A stretch of 64,000 bases of DNA from Lenzites betulinus (lineage: Eukaryota; Basidiomycota; Agaricomycetes; Polyporales; Polyporaceae): the NCBI GenBank assembly GCA_022264855.1, contig JABYQU010000006.1:930001-994000 (forward strand), given 5' to 3'. Every line of letters begins with the position of its first letter. The stretch's first letter is position 1. Made by a program: the position numbers and the translations under genes. Below are positions 12,178 to 23,746 of the stretch, one piece after another. The notes under the pieces are model-generated. The model did no database searches, was not told where the DNA came from, and saw nothing but the letters and a program-made list of their open reading frames with translations.

Positions 12178-13739
12178 AGGTGTGTGGGGACACTGCGAGC
12201 ACGCAGCGGGCGATCCGACCAGCAGACTGAACGCAGAGAGCACGTCGGAGGCGACGATGAGCTTGGAGTGGGATGGACGGCGAAGGCGTCGAGGACACTC
12301 TGGGCTGGCGGGGGGGAGCGGCAGAGGAGGGCCTTGTGTTCGACCGGAGTGGTTGGGCCAGTTATGGAACTTGGCCGGGGGAGACTCGCAGTAACAACTC
12401 TCGGCAGCCACCCGGCAGGCGCTCTCTTTATCGCCTTTACCGGCCACCACCACCCTTCCGCGTCCGCTGCCCCGTCTCAGTCCACAATAGCCTCACAATA
12501 ACTCTCCAGGACTCCCCGCACACACAAAACGCCTCAACGGCTCGTTAAACGCGGCGCCTGTCGCCCTACCGCAGCTGCGAACGACCCCCGGTCCCGCCAA
12601 AGATGCCTCGAAATAGACTCGGAGAGTTCCCCTCGCATTAGTCCCTCTGCTCTCTCTCTCTCTAAATACATCAGACGTCCTATGTACCACGGCCCAGTCC
12701 GTGGCACCGGCGTACATCCACAGTCTACCACGGCGCTGAGAATCTGGGAGAGTGGTAACATGATCCGGGTACTTTGATCCTCGCCCCGCATCATGCACAG
12801 ACTCGGGGAACCGCCACTGCATAGAAGTTACCGTTTCCATACATGAAAAAGGTTGTTAAAAGGCATCCTTTTACTTGATTTTCCCAATGCCTATTATATA
12901 CTGTAATAGTTTGGCAAAAGCTTATCGTTTCCCCTCATGGACAATTGGATCTATTATGAACACTTTGAAGGATTACGTTACCATTTTCTCGTCGACATCA
13001 GAAAACGCACATTTATTTCGCGAAATTCTGGAGAAAGTTAGCTGAAGGGAGAAAGTTGAGTTTTTCTGGGCGTTGAAAGTGTCAAGCCCTTCCCTGTGTG
13101 AAATCGAATTGTTCCATCTCCGATCAATGCTTGCGCCAAATGATGGCGTTGTATCGCATCGGATATGCTTCAAAAGGATGTAAGCTCCTGTTGAGAAAAG
13201 GCGTTCATAGCGCTACACTATTCGGGCATAAGATATAACAACTATTCCGCATCGTACAAGGGTTCACTTTGTCGGACAAGTACATTCCGCGCGTTTCCCG
13301 TCTTCGTAAAGGCTGAAGAAATGCTAAGACCCCCGACACCGCCTATATGCAATGACGTAGGCCTAAACGTTGCACAGCGTGCCGTACGCGGCTCCAAGTC
13401 ATGGATGCCAGTAAGTAGTATCTATTGACACGTCTGCCTCATACGTCTGCCTCAAACAAAAGTACACTTGATCGGGTAGAAGCTACTCTTTGGAGTGCGA
13501 ACGCTACAACGGAGTACAGAATACCGGCCTGTTGGGAATAGGCCGAGTACAGCCCGCCAGTATTCTGACTCGTAGAAGTTTGTGTCGCCTGCACGTGCCG
13601 ATGAAGAACCTCTTCGGTTTGGGATATTACAATCGGTAACATTGGCCGTATTCAGCACCCCGTGCAAGCTCCGCTATCCGCGCTGCCCAAGAACTTCGAC
13701 CCAGGAATGCGGTAATTATAACCAGACTTACTCTCTATC
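12178..13739 (+). other. Transition between core genes and accessory region
   Basis: About 1.5 kb without a supportable gene. It includes the Cid1-like promoter side with a short (CT)n run near 12650. From about 12840 to 13300 the DNA is clearly more AT-rich than the surroundings. It ends at the transposase gene. I looked for CACTA-type terminal repeats here and found none I could pair with the other side. Confidence 0.5.
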
Positions 13740-16700
13740 CTATACGCCACAGTGTGGGCGAGTCAGCGCGTTAGACATGCATGATATTATTGAAGAACTT
13801 ACTCCGCCCAGATCCACAACGACCATACGGGACGCCAGAGACGTCCGCGGTGTATTCACATCCACCGGGCCTGCCTGCGGATGATCGTAGAGACATGACA
13901 CAAAGTGCCCGCGAACGTCTTCCATCGGGAGCACCTCAGTCGTCGTGTCGAGGTCCGCTACCATAAGCTTGGCGCCTAATCCGCGGTGGATTCGGTAAGG
14001 ATCCGTGCTTGCGTCCACAGGCCCGAGCTCACGGAAGGCTCTAATGGCAGCGAAAACCTGATTACGGAAACAACCACCCGGAACTGCTCTCTGATGAACG
14101 AATATCGCCTGTATTTGACCATAGGCCGGAGAAGAGAGTGCCGGGGTAACGTGGCGGAAGTAAGTGACTTGGCTATCGCCTACGTTGTGAGCCGCATCCG
14201 TGTAACGTCGGCCTCGGTGCATCACAGCGCTGAGGAACTGCGCGTTGGGGTTCAGAATCGGGGTCGACATATCTGCCGTTGAGTCAGATCTTCGATACAC
14301 GACTGATTGGGCCAGTACGAGGTCGAACGAAAGTCGGCGGAATAGGGCGCGATATATCAAGGCAGGGAGGGGGGAAACTTGCTCAAAGTCAAGAACTACC
14401 GAGTCATCGGCGCTCGGTCCCATGTCAGACAACGTTGGTACAGGGTTCCTCGGATCGCCAGCAAAGTTCTGATCAAACAAAGAGGAGAGCTCTTGCAAGA
14501 CATCGGAAGATGAGGGCGCAGAGATTAGAGAGCGAAGATTATTAGTCATGCAGAAAGACTCGAACAGCGTGTGCTCCATCTCACCTGCAGAGGAAGTTAT
14601 TCAGTATCATGACTTGATCGTACCTGGTAATCAGGAGGCACTCACTGGGTCGGAAATTACTACTCGCGTTTCGAAGAAACCAAATGAAGCGTTCAAAAGG
14701 GAAGGACCAATACGCGTGAGGAGGTCCGAAATCACGTAAGATCTCTCCCAAATGAAGTGCTAAGTGATGATTGGGAGTGAGGTCGAGATCTGGGAATATC
14801 TCTCGCAGCCCCCGAATGTACTTGAATATGTGCGATTCGTATGAGGCGATGTCTTCGGGACCGAGCGTTCTCGCGGTGCATTTCTTGACGGCGACTACAA
14901 GATCTACGAAGTTGATAAGCAGGAGCTTCCGCCGCTCAGGTGTGTCCACAGAGCTCCAAAGTCGGATGAGAGAGATAGGGAGGTTGACGAGGCAGAATGT
15001 TCGCCATTGATCCGCGCTGAGGGACCCTGCGGATGCACTCCCAACTTCGGCGGGTGCCCGACCAAGATAACTGGGATATATCGTCTTCCCCATATCAGCT
15101 CTGATTTGTTGAAGGACCTCTCGACCAAGTACAGCGCCTCTCCTCTGACGTCGAATGGGACGCGGAGGGCTAGACGAAGGGTGTTGATTCCGGTGTGTCA
15201 CAGTGCCAGTATCGCGTTTCTTTCATACCGTGTTAGATCAATCACAATTGCATTACATGACACCTCTTACTTTCAGAATCGCTTCTGCGAGCTGTTGTTT
15301 CGTCAATCCCTCGGGCAATCCCAGCCCCTCGGCCTCGTACACTGCTCGTAAAAGTCGGAGATTGAGTTTGGCTTTCAGCGAAGACGCGCTTGAGCTACTG
15401 GCAACTCTGGATTGTGCTGCCGAGAGCTCGTCCACGTTCACTGGAGGTTCTTCGTCCCCATCATCGTCGAGATACTCAGATGAAACAGCCATGTCCATCC
15501 CGAAGATTCTTCGGCAATGACGTTGAAGAAGTCCAAGAAAAAGATTATGCATAGTGTCGATAATAGTGTAGCGTGTGGGTCGCCAGTACGGCAGGTCTAG
15601 GAGTGAGCTGTAGCGAACTCCGGAAGTCTTGAACAGCTGATCACGACGCCGTTCAGACGGCGCGGAGCGCCATTCTTCCGCAAGACGTCGAAAGGTTTCG
15701 CAGTTTCTTCTTGGCCACGAAGCAGCGTCGGTGTTGTTGATAGATGTCTTGAGCAGCTGACAGAAGGAACAGAATAACGAGGAGCTATGGGACGCCTGCC
15801 CACTAACCTTTCTCCCTGCTCCCAAGTCACAGACGAGAGGGAACGCTGCGCAGCGAGACAATCGACCGTTCGGCTGCCAAGCAGTACGAGAGTAGTATAC
15901 GCCTGAGGACCAGAACAGATTGAGCTCTTGAACTAGCGGGTCTAGCAAGTGGTTAACTTGATCGAGGGAAGGCGCTTTGGGTCCGGGGATCACACCTGCG
16001 AGGTACACGTTCTCGCGCTTGTAGCGGATGCTGGGGGGTAGGTTCAGACATACCAAGAAGATGACTCCAGCAGAATAAGATGCCCCGCCGTGCTTGTTTC
16101 CCCGGGGGTTAAACCAGTCCACAAACAGACTGAAGACATACCGCCCCTCCGTTCCACATACGCGTAGAAACGGTCGGCCGTCGGGGCCGAGGAAAGATAG
16201 TAACTCGCGCGAGTCCAAGATGTCGCCCACGACGCCCGATGTATTCGAGCCTGCGTTGGCCTGAGATGCGTCCAGATACTTCTCAATATCGGGTCTCAAT
16301 AACATGCGACCCAGCCAAGACACCAGGCTCTGGTGGGAGTACGTGCGGATGGGACGCGGATTCACTCCATGTCTCAGGAGTCTGGTATTGCATGGTGGGC
16401 TATTGGCCGTGGCACGGTGAGGACATTCATCTGGATATCGAGAACGCCCATATGTGCTACGCTCCGGGAGGAATGGACCGCAACTCGGGAGGATGCCGAT
16501 CAGGTCGGGAGGAAGGGGGGGCTGGTCGCTCAACATTTCGATCGTGGTGGATGGTCCGGGAGGCTGAAGGGCGAAACAGGACGGACAGCAAGCATACACA
16601 GTGCAATCGGGTTCTATGTTTAAGCGATGACGGGCGGTGGCGATGTCGGAAGGAATCAGTGCGATGATGCGGTCGACTCTGGGGGGTGGGATATTGAACT

Positions 16701-17585
16701 CAGCGCACAGAAGCTTGATTATGAGCTTGAGCATATCTAAGACCAAGTGGCATCCGGGGAATGAGAGCCGATGAAAGAGATTGAGGACTACCACAAGTAG
16801 CACGGCTACTTTGGTCGCCGGAGAGGCATGGTCATCGATACTGCGGAAAGAGTCTGTTCGATTTCAGGACATCTTCAGGAAAAGAAAAGTCTTTGTAAAA
16901 GTACCTGTGTTACAATGATACGGTTGAGGTTGTGATCGTCCAGATTCCCTTGCGGGAATTAGTTCGGATTGCTGCCGGCGCCATTCGGTCTCCCGTAAAC
17001 GTTCCATGCGCTCTAGTTCAGTGCTCAGAAGCTGAAAAGGGAGGGCAAGGGATTCTGTTGGACTAGGAATTGTGCCGCGGAGATGCGCCATGACATCCTC
17101 ATGGTGAACCTGCAGGAAAGATACATGCAATAACGTCTCGGTATTGGACCGCACGTCACGGCGAAGCGCTGCAGGGCCCTCATCCCATCGGCTAAAGCCG
17201 CACGGACCGGGGTACATAGACGTCGGGGAGGAAGGGGGAAACATGAACGAGAGAATTGAAGGAAAGGTGTACGCAGCGATACGCGACTTAACAGCTGCTT
17301 CCAGAAACCCTCGCGTCGAAAGAGATGGAGACGTGGACATAGTGGGGTAGGAGCTTCCAGGGCCGAGCGAACTGGCTAGGTGGGGGGGGGCGCAAAGGGT
17401 GTAGGGATGTCCTGTGGCTCATCGCTGAGGGGAGATCTACTGTCTCTGCCGGAGTGGGGAGGCCGAAGGATGAGGTCCTTAGTCTTCTGCGCTTTCCTGT
17501 GTTCAGAGTAAGTACTTCGACTCTGTTGAGCGCCATCCGGATGGTGGCCGTGGCGAGTGCAGACGTCACATAGACAAACAGGCAT
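13740..17585 (-). mobile_element. CACTA (EnSpm) transposase gene, Tnp2 family
   Basis: A multi-exon minus-strand gene. The N-terminus has a Cys/His finger (MPVCLCDVCTRHG, then later H). The central exon 15271-16840 carries the Tnp2 core: VDWFNPRGNKHGG, NLPPSIRYKRENVYLAGVIP, PGPKAPSLDQVNHLLDPLVQ and CDLGAGRKVSGQASHSSSLF, ending in a helical SAP-like stretch (LRAVYEAEGLGLPEGLTKQQ). Exon 14646-15219 has the DUF4218-type block (LALHLGEILRDFGPPHAYWS, then FPFERF). It splices in phase to the last exon, 13740-14584 (EMEHTLFESFCMTNNLRSLI). No frameshift or internal stop was found in these exons, so the transposase may be intact. Exon borders between 16840 and 17585 are less certain. No terminal inverted repeats or target-site duplication could be identified. 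Confidence 0.85.
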
Positions 17586-18707
17586 GGGGGGAAGGCTTGG
17601 TAGCAGGTCTTCAGTGGCCCGCAGCTTGCAACATCGATGCGACATACCTAGAGGGGTCCGGGAAAGGTGGGCGGCACGGAGTGGCCAGCCTAGCTAGCTC
17701 GTAAAAAAGGAGTGTGGTGCAAAGGTGGCCGGAGGAGCGGTTTGATCGATCGATCGACTGAGACCCGATGGCCCTGCGCGCGCGAGGTGGAGTGAGGAGA
17801 GAGAACGCTGTTCGGCAAGCGTGACAATGAGTAAATTGATGATAGAATTAGCCAAAAGGAGAGATAGGAACAGAGGCACACGTACGTTCAATCATGTGTG
17901 TACCCATCAACTTTCTTACAACGCCATGCCGGCGGCTGCACCAGAACTGTCATGCCCAGAGTTATCGTAGCCAACGTTTAAACCAACACACAGCCGCTAT
18001 CAGAAGCCCTAGCTTACCAGTAGTAGCCCCGAATATTGTCACGAAAACACGTTCAGCGCAGAGATCATTTGCAGGCAGGATGAACATACCTGCGGCGTAC
18101 CATATCGGAACGCTTTTTGGATCAAGAGCGACTTCTTCCTTGCAGGCAGACGCGCAGAATGCGTGTCAGAGGCACTGCACCGTGAACATCTTCACACGTA
18201 CGCAGATTGTCCATGTTGCAATGTAGCATACACGCCGCTTGTTGAGGCGTGAGTGGTTCCAAGACGGCTCGGACGGTGAGAGAACGCTAGGTCTGAGAAA
18301 TGATGAGGCTGTATTACAGTACCGTAGAACAGTCGACAGCATCTCAATCTCAGAGAGATGCACATGGTAGCAGGTAGCGTGAATCAGTACTGAGTGCCAG
18401 TAGCGGTTCCTGTGAGACTCGGAGAGTAAACGCCCAACGTACTGGATCGATCACAGGCGCTAGTAGCGGGCCGGTCGCGGAAAGTCACTAGTCACTGCCG
18501 GCTCAAATCGAGATCTCAGATCTCAAAGACGGCGCGCGCCGCCTCACTCTTGACGACTTGGCACAATCTTCGTTAGCTATTGTTCTCATGGCGCTCGTGC
18601 TATACAACGCAGACAAAACTAGGAAGACAGAATGACAAATCCGATCCTGACTGGCATATAACTGGTACGAGAAATCCTATCAGAGTCGCGGCAGCCGCCC
18701 ACTCATC

Positions 18708-19770
18708 ATGTCGATGAGATATTCGCTTCAGCCTTCCGCTGCCCAGCCATATTTAGAGGTACGTAGGTGCAATCGCGCTCACTACGTATCTCACTTTCGA
18801 GAATTGAACAGGATGCCAGTGCCGAGCCCGATGATTTCATGATGGTCGACGAGGAATACTCCGACCATCTCCTCAGAGACTCGGAAATGTCTGAAAGTAT
18901 ATATTTCGAATTGGACACCGACCAAGGCGCGTTTGAAGGCGACGACATCTATGAGGAAGAAGGGCGCGCCTGGTGAGGCTTCGTTGTGGATTCTTTTTAA
19001 CGGTTGCAAGCTTACGAATTGGCTGGCCGTAACTCCTCAGGACGGACACGCCCTCCCCGCCCCCGCTCCGGAGGTGAGTACAGATGCTATTGACTGCTTC
19101 TATATTCTGAGTGTTATACAGGAGCGCAAGGCTCATCGAGAAACAGATGGGCCGGGGAGCGCCTCCCGCCGCAACTTCGAGAGCGCCTGCAAGGGCTGCG
19201 TCAAAGGCGGCCCCGAAGGCAGCTGCGAAGGCTCCCGCGAGGAAAGCTTTTAAGACGACTGAAGAGGTGGCGGAGAAGGCCGCCCCGAAGTCGTCTTCGA
19301 AGGCCGCCCCGAAGGCCGCCCCGAAGGCCGCCCCGAAGGCCGCCCCGAAGGCCGCCCCGAAGGCCTCCTCAGAAACAGCCCCGAAGGCCACCACGAAGGC
19401 CGCCCCGAAGGCTACTACGCAGGCTACTACGAAGGTCGCCCCGAAGGCCATCACGAAGGCCGCCCCGAAGGCCACCACGAAGGCCGCCACGAAGGCCACC
19501 ACGAAGGCCACCACGAAGGCCACCATGAAGGCCGCCCCGAAGGCCACCACGAAGGCCGCCCCGAAGGCAGCTCCGAGGTCTTCCTCTGAAGCCGCCCCGA
19601 AGTCCTCGAAGGCCGCCCCGAAGTCCTCGAAGGCCGCCCCGAAGTCCTCGAAGGCCGCCCCAAAGAGGCCCTCGAAGGCTGTTCCGAGTCCCGCTCCGAA
19701 AGCTGCTCCTACGGCGAAGGACACTGGGGAGGCGAATCAGACGATTGAAGCGCGCGGGCGTCGACGCTGA
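18708..19770 (+). CDS. Acidic-head / histone-H1-like basic-tail protein
   Basis: Four exons close in phase: 18708-18758, 18812-18972, 19041-19073 and 19122-19770, giving 297 aa. The N-terminal ~70 aa are acidic (DDFMMVDEEYSDHLLRDSEM). They are followed by a basic patch, PLRRSARLIEKQMGRG. The C-terminal ~200 aa consist of degenerate KAAPKA / KATTKA / KSSKAAPK units, as in the Lys-Ala-Pro tail of linker histone H1. No winged-helix (H15) globular domain is present. By composition it should bind DNA or nucleosomes, which is inference. Splicing matters: if intron 2 were retained, translation would stop at a TGA directly after the acidic head, leaving a ~70-aa acidic peptide. An identical copy lies at 41513-42575 on the other strand. 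Confidence 0.7.
19290..19690 (+). repeat. Degenerate coding minisatellite (Lys-Ala-Ala-Pro units)
   Basis: Tandem units of 12-15 nt around AAGGCCGCCCCG, alternating with AAGGCCACCACG. They encode the basic tail of the histone-like protein. The reverse strand is also fully open (18873-19724 minus), which is a by-product of the repeat. Confidence 0.9.
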
Positions 19771-20756
19771 GGTGTGTGGCGGGAAGGGCGTGTTTCGATC
19801 TGTATGTATCGGAATCTGTGCGCAGTGTAATGCTATGCTCGTCAGTGGACATTGTCACGTTTCAAATATCAGTCCACATGGTCAATACTTGGACCCCTCA
19901 GAAGGAGAATCACATCGCGCGCGCTCGCACTCGAGCGATGAAAGATGATAGTCATATGAGCGATGCCACTGCTGCCGAGCGCGACCGAGCGTTCCTCATG
20001 CTTGCATGCTCAGTCGGCGATATGACAGGGGCGAGAGCGGGTGATGCCTGCGCCCTAGATTTCTGATTCAATAGTCGGCTGCCCAGCGGGGCAGTGGCGC
20101 ACCTAGATCGTTAAGGAGGCCACTAGTTTTCCGCAAAACACGCGGGCGAACTAACGGCTTGATTTAATAGATATGCCTGGTGACAGGGCCAACGGTAGCG
20201 AGCACGTTTGCATTTCCGTAATGCAAATAAACACATCTCCCGAGGATCATCATGTACGTACACGACAAAGGCACCACTGCGTACACATCAGGTCAGGAGT
20301 CGGGCGACACAAGTAGCAACGTCTCCAGCACTCGATGTATTACGGGCTGTTCGATAAGTCGTTAGCACAAGTCAGAGGATGGTTTCTCAGCGCACCTTCG
20401 CAGATGGGTCTTCATGGGGCTCTCTGCAATGTCGATCGCTTGCAGTACCGATGTTGGGCAAATCTAGTTCGATACATGCGACGAGCTGAAGTTATAGCCG
20501 TCGTTTGTCGAGCAATTGCGCCAAAATTTCAAACCATCAACAATACGGAATATACTCCGAAGGATTCGACGGCGGCGGCGTAGAGTTTTCGGAGGACGTA
20601 CTGCTTGGGCCAATAAATGACAACATCGTGACTGCAGCTGTGTTTCGCGCTGTATCAGCAAATCGCGGCGGAGGCCGCCCGCTCCGTGTTTGTGAGGGAC
20701 TAGACTTGGACGCACCATAACGACGGGAATTTTAGGTGCATCAGGTCAAAGAGAAG

Positions 20757-21216
20757 CTGGGATCCTTAGTCAGTATATAGGTCGTGCAAATGCACACATA
20801 GTAGACTGACCAAGGGTTGAAGAAGTTTGCCCGACCTCATATGGATGGTCATGAGCGTGAGGCGGCTTCATATGTGAGGGCATATCTTACTACCTAGCGT
20901 TAGTCCGCGGACACAGACAGAGCATGGTAGAACACGTAACAGTGTTCGTAGTCGCTGATAATGAACGAGTACCAATGAGGTGCTTCAGCCAAGGTACGTC
21001 AGGAGATAACGGGGTGGGTACGGGGAGCTGGAGTTCACGAAGACGATAGCAGAGACCTTTGGCTATGCGTGTAGCAGCTTGCACTTCACAATCAGTTGCA
21101 GCGTCTGGCGTGTGAATATGAAGAACATTAACGTGTGTAAAAACAATGCTCCCCGCCGATGTGGTCAGCGGCGGGTGTCTATGTTGTTGGAACCGCACCA
21201 CCCACCGGTAGATATG
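20757..21216 (+). other. Spacer between modules 1 and 2 (left side)
   Basis: About 460 bp not shared with the right side, where the equivalent gap is 5.4 kb. A short minus-strand frame (20890-21201) exists but has no recognisable domain. Nothing else seen. Confidence 0.5.
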
Positions 21217-21313
21217 CCTAGTTCAGTTTGGAACACATCAACACTAATATAGCGCGATATAAGATAAGCAGTCTACCGTATGTTTGGATGGCCGTTGCAA
21301 ACTATATGAACGG

Positions 21314-22714
21314 TCAGGAAACGGCTCGACGAACAATGGAAAGAGACCTACACCGAATGTATACATCACGGAAGACAGGTTGCTCATCAAAGACCGGCTC
21401 ACTGAGGATCAGCGTGAGGTGGAGGTACAAAGAACTTCGGATGAAAACATGATGTACCTCGAAGACCTCCATAAGATGGCGCAGATCTTCAGCATCCCAT
21501 CCCTGAAGGGGGGCGAATTCGATACCAAAATCTACGTCGTGGACAGCGGAGTAAAGTTCGAGCTCTTCGGACGACCAACTTGAAGTTCCTAGCAACGACG
21601 AGCTGCAAGAGAATTTGTGAACGAGCGTATAGGTTGTGGATGTGCTCAAATCAGCGACGTACATTTCAAGCGGGTCTTGTGGCGGCGGTGGTATAGGGCG
21701 ACCAAAAAGTTGTACATCAGTTGCGACGTCTTCCAGGAAAAGTATGTCTTGTATGTTCCAAACCGGCGGAGGGAGTGGCAATTGAGCCGAAACATCTGGG
21801 GGTATCTGAGTAGCGACGAGACCTAGACTCGAGGTCTCGTCGAGGGATATGGGAGCGGGTGCCGAAGGAAGCGCGGAGGAAGTCGTGCTCACCGCGCCAA
21901 AAAGTGACGTTAATCGGTTCGCTGCGGTCTCCTCCTCCCATCCAGTCCATCTCGACGTCGCTAATTCCATCGTAGCTTCGGAAGACTCCGCTGAATCCTG
22001 GGCCATGAGCGCTGTAGCTGCGGTAGTTGTTGTCCCGGCGGTGATCGTGGTTATAGCGCTGCTCGTCGACGAGATCCCGGAATGAGCCGTTGTCGCAGTG
22101 GTACCGGTGATCGAGGCTGTAATATTTCCTGACAGCAGACCGTGATAGAAGGTCGTCGCCTGGAACGGCCACGGAATGCATGGGTACACAGGTGAGAACG
22201 AGGAAGACGAGGGGGCTAGATGGGGCGCCAGAAGCTCGCTGGCGGCAACACCATCAAAAGCATGACACAGGTATGAGAGTGGTATCTCGCCTGATTCCGA
22301 GTACAGGACGTATGGTTCTTGCTGATCTCCTTTGCGCCGCCGTGGGCGGTATTTGTAGTTTGGATGACGCTGTCGGTGCTCCGCCGCCACTTTCTGTGCG
22401 AGGTCGAACCATGGCTGCTTCTCCTCGGGAGTCAGGCTGTGCCAGTCAGAGGATACGAGCTTCGATATACGAGACTGTGTCTGTTTTCGAGGAGCTCCGG
22501 CATTGTAAAGATGGACACGGCTCTTCCTGAACAGCATGAAAGCGTTCTCTGGCCTCTTGATATGATCTATAACACGAAGGTGCGACGAGGGTCGCGTTTC
22601 TCTGCAGCGAGGGATCCATAGCCGAGGCGTATGTGATGATGAACACCCTGGCTCATGTTCTGCCCGTTTTCTCCGACTCTCGTCCAGATGGTGGACATGA
22701 GGCTTTCGCGGCAT
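21314..22714 (-). CDS. HMG-box transcription factor (left copy)
   Basis: Starts MPRKPHVHHLDESRRKRAEH at 22714. A short intron is likely just before the box, joining GEPG-type codons to ETRPSSHLRV. The HMG box reads HIKRPENAFMLFRKSRVHLY, then ISKLVSSDWHSLTPEEKQPW and HPNYKYRPRR. This is the sequence-specific (MATA/SOX-like) class. Family knowledge: fungal members bind DNA and often control mating or development (Ste11/Prf1 type). After the box the protein is Ser/Thr-rich, with an acidic, hydrophobic C-terminus (WSSEELELYSAVHDVDFGIE) that may activate transcription. An upstream frame, 22797-23249 (-), is of unclear status. The copy at 54350-55750 appears identical. Confidence 0.88.
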   Translation of the reverse strand: MPRKPHVHHLDESRRKRAEHEPGCSSSHTPRLWIPRCRETRPSSHLRVIDHIKRPENAFMLFRKSRVHLYNAGAPRKQTQSRISKLVSSDWHSLTPEEKQPWFDLAQKVAAEHRQRHPNYKYRPRRRKGDQQEPYVLYSESGEIPLSYLCHAFDGVAASELLAPHLAPSSSSFSPVYPCIPWPFQATTFYHGLLSGNITASITGTTATTAHSGISSTSSAITTITAGTTTTAATALMAQDSAESSEATMELATSRWTGWEEETAANRLTSLFGAVSTTSSALPSAPAPISLDETSSLGLVATQIPPDVSAQLPLPPPVWNIQDILFLEDVATDVQLFGRPIPPPPQDPLEMYVADLSTSTTYTLVHKFSCSSSLLGTSSWSSEELELYSAVHDVDFGIEFAPLQGWDAEDLRHLMEVFEVHHVFIRSSLYLHLTLILSEPVFDEQPVFRDVYIRCRSLSIVRRAVS

Positions 22715-23244
22715 GGACGTGATTCTGAACGATGTGATAGCCCAGTGTGGCAGCATTAGCCGCTGTAGAACAGAGAAACATAATCCACGCATACCGCTAT
22801 GTACAGTAGACCTGGAGTTTGTCGGAGTGGGTACGCACGTCGAAAGACAGTCTCGGGTGCGCTGCGGAGTGAGCACGGAGTAGGTCGCGAGACGACCAGA
22901 TGTTCTTAACATTGACACAGAGAAATATACCAGGATCGAGCACATGCTTTGGGACACTATTGTTTGCTGACCGAAATGTCCAACACTCACTTCCGGACCC
23001 GTCCATGGTTTCTTGAGCCGCGAGGGGATCGGATCTTGAGCTTGAGATCTCAGGCCGATGAGTGAATACACCGACGCGATTGACTAAGGTTCTGGTCCAA
23101 AACAGGGTAGCACGGTGGTTCCGGTCAGAGGCGCTCTCTCCTGGTTTGTACTTGTTGCTCACTCGGCCGGAACTGCACCGCATGATCGCGGAACAAGCGC
23201 TCGTCGGCACCTGCCCAGCCTGAGACTCACGCCACATACGGAGG

Positions 23245-23270
23245 TTCAACGTTCAATGTTCAAGCTTCAA
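23245..23270 (+). repeat. TTCAACGTTCAA-type palindromic motif
   Basis: TTCAACGTTCAATGTTCAAG sits upstream of the HMG-box gene and recurs almost unchanged at 37427-37446, upstream of another gene. It could be a regulator binding site. The module 2 right copy has it near 53795-53819. Confidence 0.45.
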
Positions 23271-23746
23271 GTTGGTACCTGGTAAAACCGGCAGTGGATC
23301 TCATCACCAGTCCAGACCGTACGCATGAAAAGTTTTGTCAACGCGAAGGTATTGTCCCCCGATACGATTAAGTAAGTGGTATAAATTCCAGATATAAAAG
23401 ACATAGTATCCACTACCGTCGTCTTCTGTGTGTCATGCTCTCTCAGCCGCCACTATTGACATTCAACGGGCCCGGAAGCTGGTTATGTCAACCCGTAAGA
23501 ACTCCGGTGTATCTTGTTCTGGCTGTCGCTCATTCCCATCCACCTGCTCTCAGCCTGGAGGTGTAGGTCAAGACGTGCGCGCGCTGCCATCTACCTTAAG
23601 GTCAAGCTGGATATTGCAAGAGCCCATCTCCACCTACCCGAGTTCTGAGGTGTGCACTGAACACTCGTAATGAGTTGCCACGCATCTAAGATCTTTGGCA
23701 GCAAATACAGGGGACGAAAGCCTCGGTACGCTTAGCATCTTTAATT

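Larger units (their letters stand above)
17714..20756. repeat. Module 1, left copy (inverted repeat of 40527-43569)
   Basis: The segment is the reverse complement of 40527-43569: positions pair so that the two coordinates sum to 61283. It stayed colinear at every point checked and all encoded frames are identical. Identity stops at GTGG on the outer side and GAGAAG on the inner side. A weak continuation (CTCGTAA in both outer flanks) suggests a decayed older homology rather than a clean insertion. No target duplication was found. It contains one gene. Confidence 0.95.

Noticed and set aside
13200..17720. CACTA terminal repeats for the transposase (CACTATTCGGG near 13216; TAGTGGGG near 17339)
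   Set aside because: The two ends are not complementary beyond five bases, and no target duplication was seen.
18873..19724. 283-codon open frame (Ala/Phe/Gly/Val repeats) opposite the histone-like gene, and its mirror at 41559-42410
   Set aside because: It is the reverse reading of the Lys-Ala-Pro coding repeat. The plus-strand frame closes through four exons with good splice sites.
20890..21201. 103-codon minus-strand frame in the module 1-2 spacer
   Set aside because: No recognisable domain and no flanking exon joins it in phase; too weak to call a gene.
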